Assembly (NCBI GenBank): GCA_021521415.1
Contig: JAIQDT010000837.1
Location: 248,001 to 312,000, forward strand
Direction of reading: 5' to 3'
From: Bidens hawaiensis
Lineage: Eukaryota > Streptophyta > Magnoliopsida > Asterales > Asteraceae
DNA length: 64,000 nucleotides
Shown: positions 12,844 to 24,859 of the stretch, piece by piece
Layout: every line of letters begins with the position of its first letter
Numbering within the stretch: position 1 is the stretch's first letter
Made by a program: the position numbers and the translations under genes
The notes under the pieces: generated by a model
Told to the model about the DNA's origin: nothing
Databases searched by the model: none
What the model saw: only the letters and a program-made list of their open reading frames with translations

Positions 12844-12848
12844 TAAGA

Positions 12849-15567
12849 CGGGTCATATGGCGAGGGAGTGCACTTATGGTGAAGCTGGAGGAGGTGGAAA
12901 GAAGGATGCCGACCAGACTAAGCCAAGGACGAGGGCCTACATGCTGACTCAAGAGCAAGCTAAGCAGATTCCAGATGTTGTGACAGGTACGTTTCTAGTA
13001 AACGGTATTTCCGCTTCTGTATTGTTTGATTCAGGTGCAAATAGAAGTTTTGTAGCTAAAACATTTAGTAAGTTAGCCAAAACGAAATGTTGTCATGTGC
13101 CTGAAACTTTTACCGTAGAAACCTCTAGTGAAACCTCGGTTAAGATAATAAGAATTTGTAAGGATTGTAAGATAGAGTTAGAGGGATGTGATTTCCCTGT
13201 TTCCCTGTATGTTATGACCTTAGGAGGGTTCGATGTAATTTTGGAAATGGATTGGTTATCTAAGTTTGAAGCTCAGATAGTGTGTAAGATTAGGTTAATA
13301 AGGTTACAGTCCTTGGATGGTGGTACAGTGACGGTTTATGGTGATAAGGAAAGTTATGGGCTTAATGTTATTTCCATGATAAAAGCCGAGAGTTTGTTAC
13401 GACGAGGGTGTGGTGCCTACCTGGCGTATGTTGTCAAAGCTACGGCCGAGACGAAAGAAGTGAAATATGTTCCTGTTGTGCGCAACTAACCAGAAGTGTT
13501 CCCTGAGGATCTTCCGGGGTTGCCACCGGAGCGAGAGGTAGAATTCCAGATAGACCTAATACCAGAAGCGCAGCCCATCGCGAAAGCACCTTACCGCCTG
13601 GCACCATATGAGATGAAGGAATTGATGTCCCAACTGCAAGAACTCCTCGACAAAGGTTTTATAAGGGCGAGTGTTTCCCCGTGGGGCGCACCAGTTGGTT
13701 TGTGAAGAAGAAGGATGGAAGTATGAGAATGTGTATAGACTATCGTGAGCTGAACAAGCTTACAGTGAAGAACAGATATCCGTTGCCACAGATTGATGAT
13801 TTGTTTGATCAACTACAAGGTTCAAGTTGGTTCTCACAAATAGACCTTAGATCAGGCTATCATCAGCTGAAGGTGAAAGAGGCAGACATACCTAAGACAG
13901 TGTTTCGGACGCGGTATGGACACTACGAGTTCCTCGTGATGTCGTTCGGTCTAACGAATGCTCCCGCAACATTTATGGATATGATGAATAGGGTATGTCG
14001 GCCGATGTTAGATAAGTAAGTCATCGTTTTCATTGACGAGATATTGATTTATTTTAAGAGCGAGTCTGACCATGCTGAACATCTACGAGAAGTATTAGAG
14101 AAGTTGAAAGAAGAGAAATTGTATGCTAAATTTTCAAAGTGCGCATTTTGGTTGCACGAAGTGTAGTTTCTAGGTTACGTAATCAATCCCGATGGGATTA
14201 CTGTGGACCCAGCCAAGATTGAGGCAATAACGAATTAGAAGAATCCGCAAAACCCGACTGATATATGCAGCTTCTTAGGGTTGGCTTCATCGAAGGCTTC
14301 TACAAGATAGCCGCACCATTGACCGGTATGACCCGAAAGTCTGTGGTATTCAATTGGCGTAAGTTTCAAGATGAGGCTTTTGAGGAACTAAAGAAAAGAC
14401 TCACAAAAACTTCAATACTTACCCTACCCGATGGTGATGAGGATTTGGTTGTTTGTACTAATGCCTCTTATCGTGGGTTAGGTTGCGAGTTAATGCAACG
14501 AGGAAAAATGATAGCTTATGTGTCCAGACAGTTGAAGGTTCATGAGAGTACCTACCCGACGCATGACTTAGAGCTAGTAGCTGTAGTACATGCTCTTAAG
14601 ATTTTGAGGTATTATCTGTATGGTACTAAGTGTACTATCTACACCGATCATAAGAGTTTGGTGTATTTCTTCGAGCAGAGGGAGCTGAATATGAGACCGA
14701 GGAGATGGTTAGAGTTGAAAACGGACTACGACTGTGACATCAAATACTATCCTAGAAAGGTTAATGTGGTTGCTGACGCGCTAAACCGTAAGAATGAAGA
14801 ATTCATCGCAATAGTGAAGTCTTATAAGTTGATCATTAACTCAGATCTCTTCGGACAAATCATCAAAGTACAGACTGAAGTGCTTATAAATGAAGGGCTA
14901 GTGAAGAAGGAAAGAATCTTCGGACAACGAGACGATCTGATGGATAACACTCGTGGTGTTAGGACGAGGTTTGACCGCATGTGGATTCAGTACCATGGAG
15001 ATCTTAGAGGACGAATCCTAGATGAAGCTCATAGGTCAAGATACTCGATTCACCCAAGATCCACCAAGATGTACCGAGATCTAAAGAAAGACTACTGGCG
15101 GTCGGGTATAAAGAATGATGTAGTAGATTATGTTAGTAAGTGCTTAACTTGTTTGCAAGTCAAAGCAGAACACAAGAAACCTTATGGGAAGATGCAGCCT
15201 TTAGAGATACCTGAATGGAAAGAGGAACACATCACCATGGATTTCATAACTAAGATACCGCGTATAGCTAAACATCATGATACCATTTGGGTGATTGTGG
15301 ACCGTTTAACGTAGAGTGCTCACTTTCGGCCTATCCGAGAGGTTATATCGTCAGAAATGTTAGCAAATGTGTTCATAAAAGAAGTTGTGACTAAGAATGG
15401 AGTGCCATTGTCGATCGTGTTTGATAAATATACTCGCTTTACTTCGAGATTCTGGAAAAAGTTCCATGAAGCTATGGGAACAAGACTGAACATCAGTACG
15501 GCGTATCATCCTTAAACAGATAGGCAGTCTGAAAGGTCGATCCAAACCCTTGAGGATATGCTGCGTG
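12849..15567 (+). pseudogene. gypsy-1 gag end and pol (protease, RT, RNase H, integrase start)
   Basis: Begins with the second half of the split zinc knuckle (GHMAREC). Protease: LFDSGANRSFV at about 13025. [14 protein letters not shown] (13590), [33 protein letters not shown] (13838), [14 protein letters not shown], then FIDEIL (about 14030), where the usual catalytic FIDD is changed. RNase H begins near 14440 and has TNAS in place of the usual TDAS. Integrase has the zinc module (KCLTCLQVK, 15150), HITMDFI (15228) and VIVDRLT before a stop at 15315. Stops also at 13488, 14017, 14164, 14236 and 15515. Both altered catalytic positions make it dead even without the stops. Confidence 0.85.
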
Positions 15568-17899
15568 TGTGACATTCGTCAATTTCGGGTCACTTTTGTT
15601 ATGTAAACTCGACCCGTTTGTAACCCGAACATTTCAAATATATAAAATATTGGATTTTGTCATTTAGAATATATAAAATATATAAAATATTGGATTTTTA
15701 TATTATGCATTGTTTGAACATTTAAACATACCCATTTTTATGCAGACCATAAAGAATCTTTATACCCAACCCTTCACACCTTCCCTATATACACACCCAT
15801 GCTCTTCTTTTTACTCTTACTACATCTCCAAATTCTCTCTCAAACTCCATAGATTCAAGGTTGTTATTTTCTTAAGTATTCTTGAAGGTTTGACTTCTCA
15901 AGTCAAACTAACCTTAGTCTTTCATTCTAACTTGTTCATCTAACATTACTAACACTTGATTATGGTGGTACAACATATATATAATACACACCCCTTGTTT
16001 CCTTTGGTAGTTGCTTCTCCGGTTCCGATCGGTTAAGTTTCGACCTCGTAAGGCAAGGCTTCATGTAGGACTTTCGTGGTCCTTGTTATACACAGACTTA
16101 TATAACTCGTTTGCACATACTAACCATGACTAACTTCTACTCTTTTTAGTTTACTTGTCATATTTATGAAGTTCCATGGTGGGGGTTTGTATAGACTAAC
16201 CTCGGTTTAACCGTAAATAGTCCAAACCGTGAACCGAACTTGTTACTAGTTTTGTTAAATAGTTGTTTAAACATGTTTAATGTTAGATTTGAGTTTCAAA
16301 AATCATTTTTACAAGTTCTTTGATATTAAGCATGTGGAATCCATCTATGAACTCGTTGGGAGATGGAAACCGAACCAAACCGAAACTTTTGCTTAAAAGA
16401 CTTGTTGTTAAGTTTTAGTTGTAGAACTTAAATATTTTTCATTTATAAATTATTATACAAGATCTATGATATTTGGGCATGTGGAAACCATCAAGGAACA
16501 TATTGTGAGATGGAAACCGAACCAATCCGACTTTTACTCGCTTAAGATACACAAGTGTGTTTTTAGCTATCAAGACTTGTATATTTCTATATAAATAATT
16601 TACAAACTGATTTTAATTATTTTCTTAAGTACTTGGAATTGTTGGATCCAACTTGATCTCATAACATAGTTTGGACCGACGGTTTCTTGCTTAACATACG
16701 TTGTTAGTTCTAAAACAATAGATCTACATACTTGGTTAAGTCTTATAAAGTTTTATTGAGTTATCTCATAACATTCATTATTTTGGAAAGTTAACTTTGG
16801 GTTTGACCAATTATCAAGACCCGAACCGACAACCCGAACACTCGTTAAAGACCCGTTTTAGTATCTTAAAGGAACTTGCATTTAGCATTTTTCTCACCTT
16901 ATTACTTAACATAGGTTAAGTAAATATTAAGGTTAGATACTTTAACCCGGTTTCGAGCAAACTTACATTTTTAAAGGGTTATTGTTATAAATTTTTAAAT
17001 AGTTACATTTTAAACCTTGAACTTTAATTGTTTACTCTTTGCAATAATTATTTTATTTAAGGAACTTCAAGACAACCTTTCTAAATCCAAGACTTTTTTT
17101 ATTTAGGCTTCATACATTAAACTCATCGTTCCGGAAAATCTCCAAATAATCAATCTTTCAAGTTTATTACTTGAACGTGAGTAACTTCATACCCCGTTTT
17201 CTATCTTTTGTTTTGGGGGTGACATTTCATCGTATCTAAACTAAATGTTTTATACGTGGGTCTTAAACCACAAACGTTGTTGTATATTTTACTTGAATAA
17301 TTTCTCAATTTGATGTTCTATGCTTATTTGACTATGTGTTTATCGCTTTTGGATGGTGGAACTATAAATCCTAGACCATTTGGCAACCCCTCATGGCAAG
17401 GTGTCATTAACGTAATGCAATTAACGATAACTATAAAATCCTAAACTATTTGGCATCCCCTTATAGTTGGGTGTCTCTAACTTGTTAGCGATAACTATTT
17501 TATCCAAGTTTATAGCTCTTAATTATTATTTTGTATACTGGTTTTGTGGTTTTTCTTACTATATACTATTGTTGCTCAAACTTATGAATTGCTCACCAAC
17601 CTTTATGTTGACAAACTTTATTTTATGAAATGTTACATGTTTACATCTCAGTTGATTTGATGCTTATGGAGAAAACGAATGTCAAGACCTTTAAGTTATT
17701 AGAAAAAATGAACCATATTTGATTTGCTTTATTTTGTTATATCTTGATGTTGGCTATCTCTTGAATATTGTTATGTGACATTTTCGATGTTGTGAAATGA
17801 AATGAGTTTGTTAAATATTGTCGCTTTAATTAGTGTCATGTGCTTATGGGCAATCGTTACACCTCGGCATGTTCCGCCGCCTTTGGTTGGGGTGTGACA
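15568..17899 (+). mobile_element. Probable solo LTR inserted in gypsy-1 integrase
   Basis: 2332 bp beginning TGTGACATTC and ending GGTGTGACA (TG...CA). It interrupts the integrase frame cleanly: the reading resumes at 17900. Flanks GCGTG (15563-15567) and ACGTG (17900-17904) match at four of five bases, consistent with a worn 5-bp target duplication. It has no coding frame. It holds a TATA-like CTATATACACACCC near 15785 and two imperfect copies of a unit around GCATGTGGAA...GAGATGGAAACCGAACCAA (16331-16382 and 16479-16530). The length and ends suit a Tekay-type chromovirus LTR. Solo LTRs arise by recombination between the two LTRs. Confidence 0.7.
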
Positions 17900-18587
17900 A
17901 CGTGCTTGTGTTTTAGACTTTAGAGGAAGTTGGGATGATCATCTACGTCTTGCAGAATTCTCTTATAACAACAGCTACAATTCAAGTATTGGTATGCCAC
18001 CGTTTGAGATGTTGTATGGTAGACGTTGTAGAACTCCTATATGTTGGGGGGAGATTGGTCAGAAAGAGATTGGAAGTCTAGAATTTGTGCAAGAAACCTC
18101 TTCAAAGATTGATCTGATCAAGGCAAGGATGAAAGCTACTCAAGACTGTCAGAAGTCGTATGCGGATAAGCGGTGACGACTAATCGAGTTTAACGTTGGT
18201 GACAATGTGATGCTCAAGGTCTCGCCTTGAAAGGGAATTATTCGTTTTAGGAAGAAAGGGAAGTTAAGTACAAGGTACATTGGACCATTTAAGATTGTGG
18301 ATCGTGTGGGCGAAGTGGCTTACAAGTTAGATTTTCCTGAAGAGTTAGGAAGGGTGCACTCTACTTTTCATGCTTCTCATTTGAGAAAATGCCTAGCTGA
18401 TGACGCGTCTCATGTGCCATTAGTAGACATTAAGGTTGACGAAGTTGAACTACATTGAGCAACCTATAGACATAGTTGACCGCAAGGAAAAGCAAGTCCG
18501 TCATAAAGTTTTTCCGTTGGTGAAAGTGATCTGGAAGCATCGTAAGGGATCGGACGGGTGCAAGTTTTACCTGGAATTGTTTATGTA
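17900..18587 (+). pseudogene. gypsy-1 integrase end and worn chromodomain-like tail
   Basis: Continues the integrase after the solo LTR: WDDHLRLAEFSYNNSY, then MPPFEMLYGRRCRTP, then the C-terminal part (VMLKVSP, RKKGKLSTRYIGPFKI, VGEVAYKLDFPEELGRVHSTFHAS in blocks). The end has IVDRKEKQVRHKVFPLVKV and WKHRKGSD, which is like the start of a chromodomain, but the aromatic end is lost. Stops at about 18174, 18228 and 18456 break it. Confidence 0.8.
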
Positions 18588-18611
18588 ATGGTTAGGTTTC
18601 GGGGACGAAAC

Positions 18612-18631
18612 CTCTTTAAGGAGGCAAGACT
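18612..18631 (+). other. gypsy-1 polypurine tract region
   Basis: TTTAAGGAGGCAAGACT precedes the TGTAACATAC start of the 3' LTR, with the purine run AAGGAGGCAAGA at the expected place. Confidence 0.5.
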
Positions 18632-18794
18632 TGTAACATACTACTTTTTGGTACTAATAAATAAAAAGGATTGTATTTATTTAAAAGTGTGTTAATATTT
18701 AATTAAGTTAAATAAAATAATAAAGTATGGGCTTGATCAATGAAAGATGGAATAAGGGATTGCGATGGGCCTTAGATCCATGGGCATAAGAGAG

Positions 18795-18802
18795 TATAAA
18801 TA
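18795..18802 (+). promoter_or_regulatory. TATA box of gypsy-1 LTR
   Basis: TATAAATA, followed by a C-rich leader with ACACACAAACAC, typical of an LTR promoter. The position, about 160 bp into a 2.3-kb LTR, is near the start. Confidence 0.5.
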
Positions 18803-19329
18803 CTCCTTAAACTTCCCTAAAACCCTAAAATCTCTCATTTTTATCTTCTAGCCTCCTTACACACTCAAAAACACACACAAACACTCCCTAATATCACGGC
18901 CGAGATCTAAGATCCAAAATCAAGCTTAGTAGTAATAGATCTTTAGTTAAACAAGCAAGAATAACGTTCCTAGTCACGTATTGAAGCTAATCGTAGCTCA
19001 AAGGAACCAAAAAGGTACGTTTTAACCTTAAAGATTGTGTTTTTAAGAACGATTTGCCCTAAGACTTGGTACTAAGGCAAATCGGGTATTTTTATACTAT
19101 AATAATGTAAACTTGTCATTAAAAGTAGACTTAGTGAACTCGTGAGTAAGAACGATTCATGTAGAAACCCTAGATCTAGCTTAAACGGGTTTGAAATCAA
19201 TAAAGGTGTAAATTTATTGATAAGTAAGCTAGATCTTAGTCTAGAATAGAAAGGAACATGTTTAAAAGATAGAAGAACACTAAAATATGAGAATGGATGA
19301 TAAAATATGTAGTGATAATGATAATAAAG

Positions 19330-19810
19330 GTATAAATACCCAACAGTGGGTTCGAATGAAAAACTGGCATTCGAATACAATTGTTCAAATGAATGGCATT
19401 CGAATGGAAAATAAAGAAGGAAAAGAAAGAAAGGCAAGGAAGAAGAAATAGAGGCAGAAACCTTTGATTCGAATGGGGGACCATTCGAGTAGAATGTTTG
19501 AAACAAACAGAAAGTTGATTCGAGTGGAATGTTGATTCGAATGGAGGGTCCATTCGAATAGAAGTTTGATTCGAACAGATTGTTGATTCGAATGAAGGGT
19601 CCATTCGAATAGAGGGTTAATTCGATTAGAAGGTCCATTCGAATAGAACCTGCCATTCGAATAGGCAGACCATTCGAAAAGAATCTGCCATTCGAATGGA
19701 AGGTCCATTCGAATAGAATCTGCCATTCGAATGGAAGGTCCATTCAAATAGAATCTACCATTCGAAATGAGGGTCCATTCTAATAGAACCGGCCATTAAA
19801 ATAGACTGAG
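19330..19810 (+). repeat. TTCGAA-centred degenerate tandem array in LTR
   Basis: About 20 copies of CCATTCGAAT or GATTCGAA at spacings near 20 bp. The motif contains the palindrome ATTCGAAT. Because the spacing is often a multiple of three or close, two long frames stay open on the minus strand and would encode repeats of (F)EW and IRM. These are products of the array and not genes. Confidence 0.8.
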
Positions 19811-19913
19811 GATTCGATTACAATAGCCCAGACTTAGAATTTTTCTGATGAATTTTTAGTAAAGAACATTTAATGAAAATAAAATTTTTCTAAGCTAACC
19901 TGGCAGATTAACC

Positions 19914-19985
19914 CCAGCCAGGGGCTCTGCCCCTTAGACCCAGCTGCCAAGGGCGCTGCCCCCGGACCCCCGTTCGTCGAGGGGT
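19914..19985. repeat. GC-rich stem-forming block
   Basis: CCAGCCAGGGGCTCTGCCCC and GGGCGCTGCCCCCGGACCCC form two neighbouring stems (GGGGC/GCCCC and GGGC/GCCC). It stands out sharply from AT-rich surroundings. Confidence 0.5.
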
Positions 19986-20330
19986 TACAATAACTTAGAA
20001 GAATGATATAGTTAGAAATAGTTAATTGATACTTGTAATTATTATATAGTTAGCCCTGCACAGCTAAAGAGGGGTATTACTATAAACTCATAAAGAAACA
20101 GGATTTTCAAGTGAGTTTCTAGCCCCATTTCCTTGCTATGTTTTCGTGGTTGTGTGCATACGCAATATGAATAGTTAATACACTTACTTTAATTGATAAG
20201 GGTATGATATGTGAATGTGAATGATATGTGAATGTGTATGATATGTGAATGTGCATGAACGATATATGAGTATGTATGAAAGTATATAATGAAATGTGTA
20301 TGCAAAGAAACGTATGTGTGGTTGGATGGA

Positions 20331-20465
20331 AAGGAGGGACCAGACCCTAATAATATCTGAGATAGAAGGGACCAGACCCTAATAATATATGAGACAAGAG
20401 GGACCAGACCCTAATAATATCTGAGATAGAAAAGAAAGGGACTAGGCCCTACAAATATCTAAGAT
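20331..20465 (+). repeat. Short tandem repeat GGACCAGACCCTAATAATAT, four units
   Basis: Four units of 31-40 bp containing GGGACCAGACCCTAATAATA with the last more diverged (GGGACTAGGCCCTACAAATA). Preceded by a run of ATATGTGAATG words at 20205-20270. Confidence 0.75.
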
Positions 20466-20944
20466 GGTAAAGAGAGTTATGCATGTAGTATGAAAGTGTG
20501 AAAGTATGAAGGTATGAAAGAATGGAAGTATGTAGGTATGAATGAAAGAAAGGTAACAGGTTAAGTATGTAATATGTATCTTCGGATACGTATATATGTA
20601 AGTATGTGAGCGTATTGTATTTTGCCTAATTAACTAGAACTCACTCAGCGTAGCTGACTTTTAGTATGCACGTAGGTGAATAGGTTGAGGCAGCTCGCTT
20701 AAATAAAGACACATGGCATTGGACTGAAGATACTGGCATCTTGAGAAGAATGTTGTGATGTTTGAAACGAATTTATTAATTATGTTTAAAGACAGAAGTT
20801 GTTTATTTTGGAAAGATTTGAATGATTATGTAATATATGTTGAAGTTTATATTTCGTGAAAAATTTTAATCAACTCTAATATTTAGAATTGTGTTTATGA
20901 GTAAATCCAATGCTAAAGTAGGGCATTTGGACTGGGGCCTTACA

Positions 20945-22950
20945 CATGTGTCCTTTTGTGTTGCCACCATGTCACATGTGTCTTCTCATAGTGATAAGTC
21001 ATAGGATGCGGGTCACTTCCATATATCTTTAGCTAAATGATTAACTAGTCCATCAACTTCCTAAATTGACAAAATTGGTATGGACATTTTCGGGATGTTA
21101 CATAAAATCGTTCATGTTTCACAGCATGTCTTCTCGTTTTCCTCGACGTCGCCCTCAAAATTCAACCAGCAAAATGACAACCTATATTTTTGTATGCTAT
21201 TGACCGTCGTAACCCCGAATATGATAACCCAAAATCCATTCAAAACTATGATGAACCAATCCAAACCCAACACCACTCCTGTACACTCAAACTTACCTCA
21301 ACAAAAATTCTTGCACGGGAACACATCCTTGGTGTAACATATGTAAATCCCACCACTATATTACCATACTATACCGAAATGCTTTATTGTGGTAGTTTCA
21401 GGCACCACCTCTTGCCAAGAACCTATACATACTCAACACTACCCAATATTTATTCCCATTACTTGCTACCCAGCCCAACCATATGACTTACCATATGCAT
21501 GTACTTCAAGCCTACTACCATTATAATAACCCAAACACGCCCACTATGCTTCGGAAGGCCTAACTTGTTTCCAAAATGCAAAAGCTTAACCCGCATTCTC
21601 TGACCACTTGAAGTTCACTCGTAGCCTTACACCAACGCTTGATTCCTTCATACTCGTTAAACATACATTTTTTAACCCATGCATGTTTTTTCACATTCAG
21701 TATTTTTATAAACACCTTATACCTGTAATTTTAAATCCCCAATTATTCTAAAATAACTAATTAATAAGCATCTAATCTAGTCGATTTTTTTCAAAAAAAC
21801 TTTAACTCAAATCATGTGGTTTACTATTATCATTATTATTATTGTTATTATTATAACTATTACTATTATTGTTATTATTATTCAAAAAAAACCTCTTTAA
21901 AATAAAACAAAATATAATAAAATAAAACATTTTATTTAAGCCCTTGTGGTTATTTCTTTTATAAAGTTTCGCAAACTTTAACGCTAGCTAAGAATTTTTA
22001 TATTATAAGCATCGCGTTTTGCAATCAATTTTCACAAACTTAAACGAATCTCAAAATTCATTCTTTTCCCTTCTTGTCAAAACCAATGAGTTTCAGTTAA
22101 AAATCCTTGCACCACCCTCACCATAGCCTTCATACTACAAACATGTCTTTTTAATCAGCATCGCAAATTTCGTCTTGATTTTCCATCATGTATATAGCTT
22201 TATATATATTATTCTTTTTAGATATAGTTAAATTAATTTTATTTATCAAAATTCTTTCGAGGGTTATTTATAAAGTTTATAGCTGAGTTTGGCTATTTTT
22301 GATTGATGAACGATTTTCGTTTGTTATTCAAATTTACATTTTTGAATCCGTTTACTTTTGTTATTTCAACTTCATAATCTATGACTGATTTCCCATAGAT
22401 GTAATCGTTTAGTGGAAATCGGGACTATGATCATGTTTATGTACATGTTGAGTTGATAATTATATTTACTATTACACGAATCTATTTGGATACTTGTTTG
22501 GTTTTCTTTCAGCTCAATGTTTATTCAAATCATTTCGTTATTCTTGATCTCAGTATTTCATCAAATTGAGACCAATACTTTATTTTGATCTCGAAATTTC
22601 AATTGTTTACTTTGATAAGCTCGATGTTGCTATTACCCACATAGATAGTTTATTGGAAATTTTTCTTTCTACGAACTTAATCTATTTTGATATTGTGTTA
22701 TTAAAGTTTCGTTTATCTAATTCTTTCCCAACACGTCATCGATTTACGTATTTATGTTTCGCAATTGTTTACCTTGTTAATCTCAATTTTGTCCTTAGTC
22801 ACATTGATGTGTTATAGGAGATTTTATTTTATTAAATGAACTTAATCGATTTCGATATTTTGGTATTTGTATTCTTGAATCCAATGCGCTATTGATTTAC
22901 TTGCTTATATTTTGGCTCAATGCTACAATTATTCACCTCATTATTCTCGA
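20945..22950. other. Repeat debris, no gene recognised
   Basis: Short open frames at 21080-21486 are rich in Pro, Thr and His and match nothing known to me. There is an (ATT)n-like microsatellite at about 21826-21882. The rest is AT-rich, with stretches that look like worn LTR DNA. Confidence 0.5.
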
Positions 22951-22960
22951 CCTCATTATT

Positions 22961-23200
22961 TCAAATACATATTGCGATGTCCATGACTTCGCGAAATACA
23001 CACATCTTATTGCGAAGGCAATTCTTGAATATTTTCATTGCTGAAAACCCCCTCTCTGTTGTTGCAGTAGAAACTGGAAGTGTCAAGATTAGCAAAACCA
23101 CTCTATTAACCAAATAGTACGTCTCACATTTCTGAGTTTCCACAAGACTCTTGCATAAATCAGAAATACTTGAAACACCAGATAGATTGGTATTCTTTGG
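22961..23200 (-). pseudogene. hAT transposase C-terminal (dimerisation) fragment
   Basis: The minus strand reads LCKSLVETQKCETYYLVN, then LILTLPVSTATTERGFSAMK and RNKM. LPVSTATTERxFSAMKxxKxxLRNKM is the hallmark of the hAT family dimerisation domain. Only about 70 residues remain. No terminal repeats or flanking duplication were found, so this is an isolated relic. Confidence 0.75.
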
Positions 23201-23389
23201 GGTGCAGGTTTCTTATTCCAAAATCCAATCCCGTTCTTTTTTTTATGTTATGTTCAATCAAGTTTTATTTTACAAATACCCATTCAATTTTGAGTTTTAG
23301 AAAAACAAAGCTTTTTAATATTCAAATGCTATTTTATAACTTTTGTTTATAAAAAACTATGAGGTTTTATAAAAGAAAAATCAAACGAT

Positions 23390-24220
23390 GGGGGTATGAC
23401 ATTATAAAAAAATCAGTGGTGACCGGTAGCATTTTGGAAAAATACATCAAGGGTGACCGCGCTTAATACCCATAAAAATTTTCAGGAAAATCGCGAAATT
23501 TACCTACCAACGGAGAAAACGACAGTGATCGGGGCCACCCCCGGTCCTCATTGAGCCGCGCCCTGCCTTTGAAGCAGCTCGCAACAAGCTATAAGGTGGC
23601 TCGCAATTTGGATAACTAAAGGGGCTCGCAAATAACAGCCCAGGGTGTTCGCATGCTTTGCTTGCAAATTGGGCTCTGTCTAGGTGGCTCGAATGTGGGC
23701 CTCACCCAGGCTCGCATCTGATATAGGCTATATTTTTTACTTGCAAACTCAAACTCGTAGTTCGCATCTTAGGCTGTTAAGGTCGGGTCCTTTTGTATTT
23801 TTGAGATCTAAACATTTTCTAGGCTTGTTTACAACAAAGTTTGGTCTTTTGTTGATTTTCTAGGTCCGATCTAACCCTCTTTAAAATTTTAAAACAATTT
23901 GGGACCAAATGAAATACCTTAAAACTTTTTAAAACATACCTTTTAAACTTGGCTTTGTCGTTGGATCTCGAACAACAATCTTAATATATTGCCTTGTTAC
24001 TCGATGCAAAACAAATCTTAAAACAAGCGATCTAGCTTTTTTTTACTGCTTCTAGAATTAAGGTTCTTTGAAAACAAATAATGGAGAGTACGTCTGTGTA
24101 CGCGAGAGTGATGAAATGAGAGTAGGTCACATGGGCTTCAAGCCCATTTATTTATTCTATTCTAAACCCAATCCAACAATTTAGGTCCAAGAAATTATCA
24201 ATTCAATTAAAATTAAGGCC
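23390..24220. other. Unassigned LTR-like DNA
   Basis: GGGGGTATGACATT at 23389-23402 resembles the end of a gypsy LTR. 23510-23790 is unusually GC-rich with repeated GGCTCGCA words. No coding frame is seen. Confidence 0.35.
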
Positions 24221-24224
24221 GTCC

Positions 24225-24835
24225 AAACCGTTCGTCGCTCAAACTCGCTCGCCACTCGCTCGGAAATTGCTCGGAAAATGCTCGCTCGTTTTTTCGCTCG
24301 ATTGAAAACGAGCCGCTCTGCTCGGTTCGGTTTGTAAACGAGCCAAGCAACTAGCAAAGGTCTGCTCTATTCGGTTCGGCTCGAATATTTTTAATTTATT
24401 TTATATATGAATAAATATATAAATATATAGACAAAACACATAAATATAAACTTACAATTATTTTTACCCTTTTAAAATTTTAATATTTCATCAATTTTAT
24501 AGCTTTATTTATTTGTTTCAAGTTTTTACAATACTAAAAGTTTGTTTACATGATCATTATATCTTACTTTAAATTTATATTTAATAAAAATATACAATAT
24601 ATTACACGTTTGTCTAAAAACTATTAATTTATTTATAAAATATATTATTTCCAACCTTCAAATTTGTTTATAATTGAAAATTTTAAAGTGAAAAAAATAA
24701 ATAATGCTCGAAATCGCTCGATGTTCGATCGAAAAATGCTCGATTCGAATTTGGCTCGTTTCGGTTTTCGCTCGGTTCGAATTTCAGCCGTTCGGTTCGG
24801 TTGTAAACAAGCCAAGCAACGAGCAAGCCTTCCAT
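24225..24835. repeat. CGAGCC/GGCTCG-rich repeat, possible non-autonomous DNA element
   Basis: The ends (24240-24370 and 24705-24825) are dense in GCTCG, CGGTTCGG and AACGAGCC/AACAAGCC words, and GTAAACGAGCCAAGCAAC recurs as GTAAACAAGCCAAGCAAC. The middle is plain AT-rich. GCTCGG-rich ends like these are common in plant hAT-type repeats. No clear target duplication was found. Confidence 0.35.
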
Positions 24836-24859
24836 TTTCTTGCTAATATTTCACAAGTT

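Larger units (their letters stand above)
1..20944 (+). mobile_element. Ty3/gypsy chromovirus-like LTR element (gypsy-1), decayed, 5' LTR cut by window edge
   Basis: The window opens inside the end of a 5' LTR. Bases 1-37 match the last bases of the 3' LTR (18632-20944), both ending in GGGGCCTTACA. The order gag, protease, RT, RNase H, integrase is that of Ty3/gypsy. The tail after integrase looks like a worn chromodomain, which suggests a Tekay/Del-type chromovirus. Taking out the two nested insertions leaves an internal region of about 5 kb, normal for the family. Every coding block has stops or frameshifts, so it is dead on its own. The 5' LTR start lies outside the window, so the target duplication cannot be tested. 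Confidence 0.85.
18632..20944 (+). repeat. gypsy-1 3' LTR
   Basis: 2313 bp, begins TGTAACATAC and ends GGGGCCTTACA, so the ends are short inverted repeats TGTAA/TTACA. A TATA box TATAAATA is at 18795-18802. Its last 37 bases match window bases 1-37. Within it are a TTCGAA-rich array, a GC-rich stem region and a short tandem array (listed separately). Confidence 0.85.

Noticed and set aside
19072..19747. Minus-strand frames of 223, 122 and 120 codons with FEW/IRM-like repeats
   Set aside because: They arise from the TTCGAA tandem array in the gypsy-1 LTR, show no domain and lack gene signals.
21080..21486. Possible gene of 85-98 codons
   Set aside because: Two overlapping frames, low complexity, no domain, no TATA or splice signal.
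22566..22817. Plus-strand frame of 83 codons with Leu/Phe-rich text
   Set aside because: AT-rich chance frame; a repeated TTTGATATT/CATTGAT pattern explains it.
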